From: a virus
Reading direction: 5' to 3' (one strand)
IMG/VR virus record: IMGVR_UViG_3300015202_000005
Location: 1-64,000 of that record
DNA: 64,000 nucleotides
Position numbers and translations under genes: made by a program. The first letter of the stretch is position 1; every line of letters starts with the position of its first letter. The notes below the pieces were generated by a model. That model searched no databases. It worked only from the letters and a program-made list of their open reading frames with translations, and was not told the DNA's origin. Of the stretch, positions 61,801 to 64,000 are shown piece after piece.

Positions 61801-64000
61801 AAATTATTAATTATAGTTTGAGCATTTGCACTTAAATCTGATTTAACTACATCTCGTATAATTGATTTAGGTACAGGATTTTCTTCTTTTTTAATTCCTA
61901 ATTCTTCTATTGCATCAATATTTATTTTTTGTTCAGCTTGAGATTCCCCTTTTACAGGGAAACCAACTTCTTTTTTAGGTCTGTCACGTTTCTTTTTTTC
62001 TTGTTCTACTGTTATTGGTTTAACAACTTCCATTAACTCTTCAGCAATTGTAGACTTATCTTCTACTTTTTCTTTTACTAATTCTTCTTCCTGGTCTTTA
62101 GTAATTTTAGCTTGTTCCTCTTCTTTACTAATATTGTTTTCTAATTTATAAATTTCATCGTTAATATCGTTTAACTTTTTATTTATTTTTTCATTGTTTT
62201 TAAAATCAACCTGTAAATCTTCAATGTCATTTTTTAGATTTGTTAATCTAATTACTTTTTCATCATTACTTTCTGTATTTTTTGCATTTTTATATGTTGC
62301 ATTATGTGAATTAATTAAAGACTCTAAAGCATAATCTCCATTACCTACCTCACTGTCTTTACTATCTATATTTTCCTCAACATTCTCTACCTTTTTTTCT
62401 TCAGTTTTAGCAGATGTATTTACTGTATCTGTACTTCTATTATTATATCTATTAGTAGCACTATCAATTATACGTCTAGCTTCTTCTTTTTTATCAATAT
62501 CATAATCAGCAAATTCATCTCTTTTTTTATTTAAATATTCAAGATTTACTTTTCCTGTATTTTCAGCTGTTATAATATCAGAATGTAATTTATCAATTCC
62601 TTTAGTTTCTTCAACTGTTTTAATATTAGCTTGTTCTGCTCTAATCATTTTGATTAAATTAAAACCTACTAATTTACTGTGCGCTTTCTCTGATATATTA
62701 GATAATGATTTTAAATAAGTAGCTTCTACTTTAGCTTTAACAACACTACCGTCAACTCTGTTAATAACTTCATCCATTGTTTCATCTAAATATTTAGATG
62801 AATTGTTAGTATGGTAATCATCTAAAAACTTAGATTGCTCCTCTAGTTTTGCAATCTCATTATTAATCAGTTCTTTTTTCTCTGCATTTACTTTATTATC
62901 AGTCTTTACTTTTTCTAATTGTTGAATAGTAGCTCTAATACCTATTTTGTTTAAAGCGTTATTACCATTTTCAATACTTTGTAAATCCTGGTTTTCTCCC
63001 TGTAAAAGGGAACTCTTGGTTTCTGATAATTTAACTCTGTCTCTTAAATCATTATTATTTAACTCACTAATTACATATCTTTGTAATGCATAATCTTTTA
63101 CAGATTGGTCTGCATTTTCTGATGCTAATTTGCTAGCATATTTGTCATATATTCTTTGTGTAGTTTCTATTTTATGTATAAAATCATTAGCTATATTTGC
63201 ATGGTCTTCATCTGTTAAATTCTGTTGAGTAGCATTACTTAATGTTTTTAATTCATCACCACCTTTACTACTTTCTAACATATCTTTTAACAACTCACTG
63301 TTACCATGTTTAGCTGCATTTAAGCTAAGACTAACTGCTAGGTTGTCTTTTACATTAGCAACACTAGTAGTAAAATCTTCATCAGTTATTTTGCCATCTT
63401 TCTTTTGTTGTACTAACGCATTAATATCTGCATTTGCTGTTTTAATTGTAACTGCTCTATCTTTAATTTCATTAATACGTTGTGTTTCTGGTGTAACTAA
63501 ATTAGGGTGAAACATTTTATCAACTCTACTTAGTATTTTTGGAGCTACGCCACTAAATACCATACCACCTAATAAACCAAAAAATCCTGCTTCATGTGCT
63601 TTACTATCAGCCAAACTTTCTACATATTGATTTGTAATATCACTACCAGTTATATTTCCTTTATTATTTAATTCTTTATCAGCTTTCTTTTCTCCTAATT
63701 TTGTAGAATAATAATTTTGAAATTCCTCTAAATACTCACTACCAGATTCTACTGCTAAATATTTTGTATAATTACCTAACTGCTTTGCTCTACTTGCAGC
63801 TGTGTATTCTTTACCCATACTTTCAGCTTGTGCTTTAGCAATACCATGTGTCATTTCTTCACTTTCAGAAGCTAAGTGACTACCTAGTAATCCTGCCATT
63901 TTATAAGCTGCAAATACTTCTAATACATCAAATACTAAGTTTACAGAGTTAGCTTTATAGTCAACAAATGCTGCTTTATTTGCCATAAATTTAGCAAATT
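52815..64000 (-). CDS. Giant virion RNA polymerase-type protein (5' end beyond the window)
   Basis: The frame stays open past the first Met in view (63986) to the right edge, so the protein is longer than the 3723 residues counted from there. The decisive motif is WDFDVDSLYN: Asp 2857, 2859 and 2861 match the DxDxD metal-binding loop of crAss-like virion RNA polymerases, a single-chain relative of two-barrel polymerases. A zincin-like HEAFH sits at 1319-1323. The N-terminal part (about 1-1000) is largely helical and coiled. It would be packaged and injected to transcribe early genes. The dispersed hairpin motif occurs three times inside. Confidence 0.8.
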   Translation of the reverse strand, partial: FAKFMANKAAFVDYKANSVNLVFDVLEVFAAYKMAGLLGSHLASESEEMTHGIAKAQAESMGKEYTAASRAKQLGNYTKYLAVESGSEYLEEFQNYYSTKLGEKKADKELNNKGNITGSDITNQYVESLADSKAHEAGFFGLLGGMVFSGVAPKILSRVDKMFHPNLVTPETQRINEIKDRAVTIKTANADINALVQQKKDGKITDEDFTTSVANVKDNLAVSLSLNAAKHGNSELLKDMLESSKGGDELKTLSNATQQNLTDEDHANIANDFIHKIETTQRIYDKYASKLASENADQSVKDYALQRYVISELNNNDLRDRVKLSETKSSLLQGENQDLQSIENGNNALNKIGIRATIQQLEKVKTDNKVNAEKKELINNEIAKLEEQSKFLDDYHTNNSSKYLDETMDEVINRVDGSVVKAKVEATYLKSLSNISEKAHSKLVGFNLIKMIRAEQANIKTVEETKGIDKLHSDIITAENTGKVNLEYLNKKRDEFADYDIDKKEEARRIIDSATNRYNNRSTDTVNTSAKTEEKKVENVEENIDSKDSEVGNGDYALESLINSHNATYKNAKNTESNDEKVIRLTNLKNDIEDLQVDFKNNEKINKKLNDINDEIYKLENNISKEEEQAKITKDQEEELVKEKVEDKSTIAEELMEVVKPITVEQEKKKRDRPKKEVGFPVKGESQAEQKINIDAIEELGIKKEENPVPKSIIRDVVKSDLSANAQTIINNLPDTSFFIPTLASTADNIDGGELIKNNDGSYSLTKELEPAYKELRNIKEGDTVTIKEGKPNPYETKYKIRPIHIISNGVTIGKLNTIAGVNNGINKTLTLIETANKTKSPVSSLTDLLKKERLTIQFLETVIPQVLTGKEFTTVVTTKTSGTLIENEWSPLNDKLTPYELFQVKDSYTLESIKDGKEHYAPVGSNSIYYNADRAYTEGLMYAMVKGLDGKDIPIYLNTATVNSNDTNKLKNSIIDLITLMQNANRNGTTIRFDSAVIKNHLKDIKSIIRTNTVLDSSGIFYSPTFKVTENGIDFIYDDGTKLASLKIKDNIYLELQSLKNVQKQYTNKEEFETKAEVKKEKLLSDIGDTGYNNIIEELTKTLGTLQYNIPYSLTKSFEDDALTSAEKSKVITELKGRLLTNAGVLLDSKGNKISNFISKLGSGEKAKGNFRIELSGKITDSGSKSDVVASEKSEVELIPTIETETVNSVKTADLPTSNSVFEEKTPINTSNLDSVVVERSTDYEAPQSGLDGDFMRQSGILETPIKQDEVVIKNNINRILGKNNNTQIVENLVHNGTKLYGMYHNDMITIARFSPRGVEYHEAFHRIMDLSLTNDEKSAVLAEAKSRYGKSANLDESLAEEFRSYANNKDTDYPLLNAIRNFFDKILYYINNILGNTSIDNLFRGVNSGVFRTTNNTSSGITNYMTEESLANDFTPQETEAYTNYMFGKTAEWYSKFAIYNNAELAKLAIINDKTVLPIITSNEVVMAGLVNSLKSSTDVVKQLALTRIIEDVKKGKNSELLNALKDKVKLKLDIKLNINEDVSYVNDDTVDFSPEQKKSWDDKLDARKSLKLEFSSELRWLIISTQKLSKFDYSFDGEKVVFDTSKKEQYENPAGLPQYLDFDRVYPLLQARMVNSGNLKEMMSRLFELRTVEPSIGLLWLKLNQMNTNYDVKGNRTDYKDSFLNKWYINFNKSYVTAEHVRVTAVPDGLLIKRDISNKEHTLSNSWSNNIKLLISEHNANRQNDEYTSQYNTASEIEATDAIQKLDKQVRERTLNIDELVIETQKLAKLIGFDLPAKITKSILNSYVLIKAKTDNRNSDIISYFNDNILKQLKFLKSTVFADTTNKSNLKFRDSGNLNKIADSYSYFLYDSKEASYLDTNGNLVYSYNKPSWSLRFFDKIKRVFDVYNMDVDGAKQEVLETLKDYLQDSSFRHSNYFNKNGLLTADGLTKDLSELTINDLNLNNLENFNIHKTDGLKDTVNGKGYQYDKQSDDDFYLSRLVTYLTSKPGFVSMPVEIKSDSTNNWIIQGVHFPVIEEGKYVLQNRKFNDTTSLAFRSMYNTYLQEKERMINARNYLFATYNPNKNNVYNVSDFNENSFDVKPNMTVGDIVRSSSKQGVVSDIRGEKAIIKLIDNSINKTDDHKFVAVEKDNIVGQQLYYHYVKLDNNSKPILFQNSIKNEGVFVTGRVFDFHNMKHLLGNGEHNMFDKEEENGELVKGAVEFTKAVNAQGQDIHNLYIEDLAKKQQVASQVVDYVNSFTNWLVTDTFNRYKSLQPIISKMKNTDNVRLLHNYSNDDEKVEFEQFISDIAINGYLHLTEQKGFFTGNVSEYKNVKDTNKRSKQTDSPSQTTLDNGKKNHRYIIGKDIELKSSEISTIVSGLKESLDITNPEFKDMLISENITNKNFTPSNKKEELIRSTIEPYLKINTADAQGYITLDQSKYLIKKAGRWNVMYDAIWSKFENAEKLNESELNELARINGYLQVLKPFSYTRKYDPITNSVRSLQIKTSVVTLLPLLTKGTQLEDIANNMKSVGADALYFQSAIKVGMFPTSNLTDDLGNLLPDFAKNVTVHETPEADWGIQLDVPSHLKDEVNKHGLQIQKIAISNLDTKATYELNGNKVNGTAIIDELHKMQIANIVESKQNLLKRIGARSTRKGYKFENLNKLRDIIIKEAIDKGIPEDTLKGFEIKDGRFKVPLFNGGLSDKLEAVLTSLFTNNVTVQKINGNHVTLISDALITKFKNTKIKEDTNLPTGIEIHDSIKERYESPNFRLRTMQLINGKVQNAEAFLPAWTKKFFNNGERISINDIPQELREFLGYRIPTEAKYSGVLFDVVGFLPEEMDSSIILPHELVAQTGWDFDVDSLYNMGRAVEKTKDGINAIRYDDSKTVEKNTKQQRDSRIFDIYKAIWSNPYHYREITTGGRMDDPKALIAKYNKLAANPIKDYINANTIIGQDKFRQLAIKGIGLKGIAASINGYAPILQIVKAQFTDGFVVKYDKSKFDIKQLIEKYGEDNVLYNDNVVYINHKNIAHNVDGTYTNVEGNNTTDHLAQMLAMIVDIIKEGVPTNINEYTYNTFAAMVLSGIPIEYAGMFIAQPVIKKLANMSMKSTGITADKQKIISTVKKQFQIELLKQLHKKEVISEEFLKKQSKDSYGKPSGIFTFNKETKKWEYNGNDDKFYLERADTEKILGYDPDRQIALSQEELDKQITLNEVVRVKDTDILIHLYTTQLRLLELWNGNLKLGYKKIGDGLGDAIRLFATDKIGAGFDATESFSDTASRVNRNSVITIKRDTQDVSVNKLFTKDSHRYKTLKAFIDNSNVPSLELFSPLFIQQSNYFKGAQDNILTGINKSEVTRKIANTFLTKLIYLNSPYLQDFDKKEVLGIDKKPTLGKINAITDISIQDFKKLSAANQLYYVKQFADVDNTSFLHYLNYEIDEFNINKKQIHNIVFDKPKVSDNLDKDLIKSFEDILYGDTGNNEINPYMKVLGKNLIAYDMFTAGGIYNANSWNNIIPTEYLENVMKMPEYLYDLQDSMKVGFSSAEDFGTHYSGKMIVYNDNVNKNYEYSDVLNLNVDDKLFNIYNAYLRELFIINNSDNVNIVPRLSGIKEINEGMDTILISRSRVSQLDIDNTPEIYFTHNTVISDEYGQERDTIINKLYKGVITQESQDKYTIFEISKQGGKFIGLGIDENYVKIRNVESEEIYANKVKMMNEGKIDEEKGLDCV
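57876..57893 (+). repeat. Dispersed TTACAG hairpin motif, copy 12
   Basis: TTCC, loop TCTATTACAG, GGAA, antisense to the polymerase-type gene where the coding strand reads FPVIEEG. Confidence 0.5.
61944..61961 (+). repeat. Dispersed TTACAG hairpin motif, copy 13
   Basis: TTCCC-CTTTTACA-GGGAA, five pairs with an 8-base loop, antisense to the coding phrase FPVKGE. Confidence 0.5.
62994..63012 (-). repeat. Dispersed TTACAG hairpin motif, copy 14
   Basis: Minus strand TTCC, loop CTTTTACAG, GGAG; it codes for SLLQGEN in the polymerase-type gene. Confidence 0.5.

Noticed and set aside
1-64000. Reassignment of TAG or TGA, known in some crAss-like phages
   Set aside because: TAG ends convincing genes here (for example 20943 and 30917) and TGA ends others (28158, 35409, 45376), so the standard code fits.

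Overview
The window reads as about two thirds of a crAss-like phage (Crassvirales, tailed podovirus-like Caudoviricetes) infecting a member of the Bacteroidota. Four lines of evidence point there. The coding is very dense and A+T-rich. The module order is large terminase, portal, an intervening protein, crAss-type major capsid protein, then tail genes. There are two giant proteins with zincin motifs, and the larger carries the DxDxD (here DFDVD) signature of crAss-like virion RNA polymerases. The best promoters match the Bacteroidota consensus (TTTG, 19-20 bp, TAnnTTTG). TAA, TAG and TGA all end convincing genes, so the standard bacterial code is used even though some relatives reassign a stop.

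Layout. (1) 1-19107, minus strand: late virion module, read right to left. Small genes and a PD-(D/E)XK nuclease come first, then a putative lysis pair split by a terminator, large terminase, portal, scaffold-like protein, major capsid protein, connector and tail proteins, a glycosyltransferase-like protein and two tail fibres (the last one leaves the window). (2) 19108-20430: control region with divergent promoters, a chain of overlapping microproteins, a 13-bp tandem repeat array, large inverted repeats and a terminator. (3) 20431-25992, plus strand: accessory/early-looking genes, mostly unrecognised (left-handed beta-helix protein, Cys-rich small proteins, signal-anchored GH24 lysozyme). 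Many of the gaps here are filled with perfect RNA-type hairpins. (4) 25993-26617: origin- or operator-like region. (5) 26618-48021, plus strand: replication and recombination module with SF1 helicase, family A DNA polymerase with 3'-5' exonuclease, SF2 helicase, DnaB-like ATPase, RecT-like annealing protein, SSB-like candidates, TOPRIM primase, DUF932, Gp157-like and MazG-like proteins, plus a transferred GT2 glycosyltransferase. (6) 48144-64000, minus strand: two giant virion/transcription proteins; the larger one runs off the right edge.

The most interesting unexplained signals are at nucleotide level. A roughly 20-nt hairpin motif (stem, 9-nt loop ending TTACAG, GGAGA/GGAAA stem) occurs about 14 times in both orientations and in different reading frames. 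Three intergenic hairpins share one architecture with compensatory stem changes. Two further gaps hold runs of four to six hairpins. A 13-bp tandem array in the divergent control region looks like iterons or operators. All calls come from reading the sequence; no database search was run.
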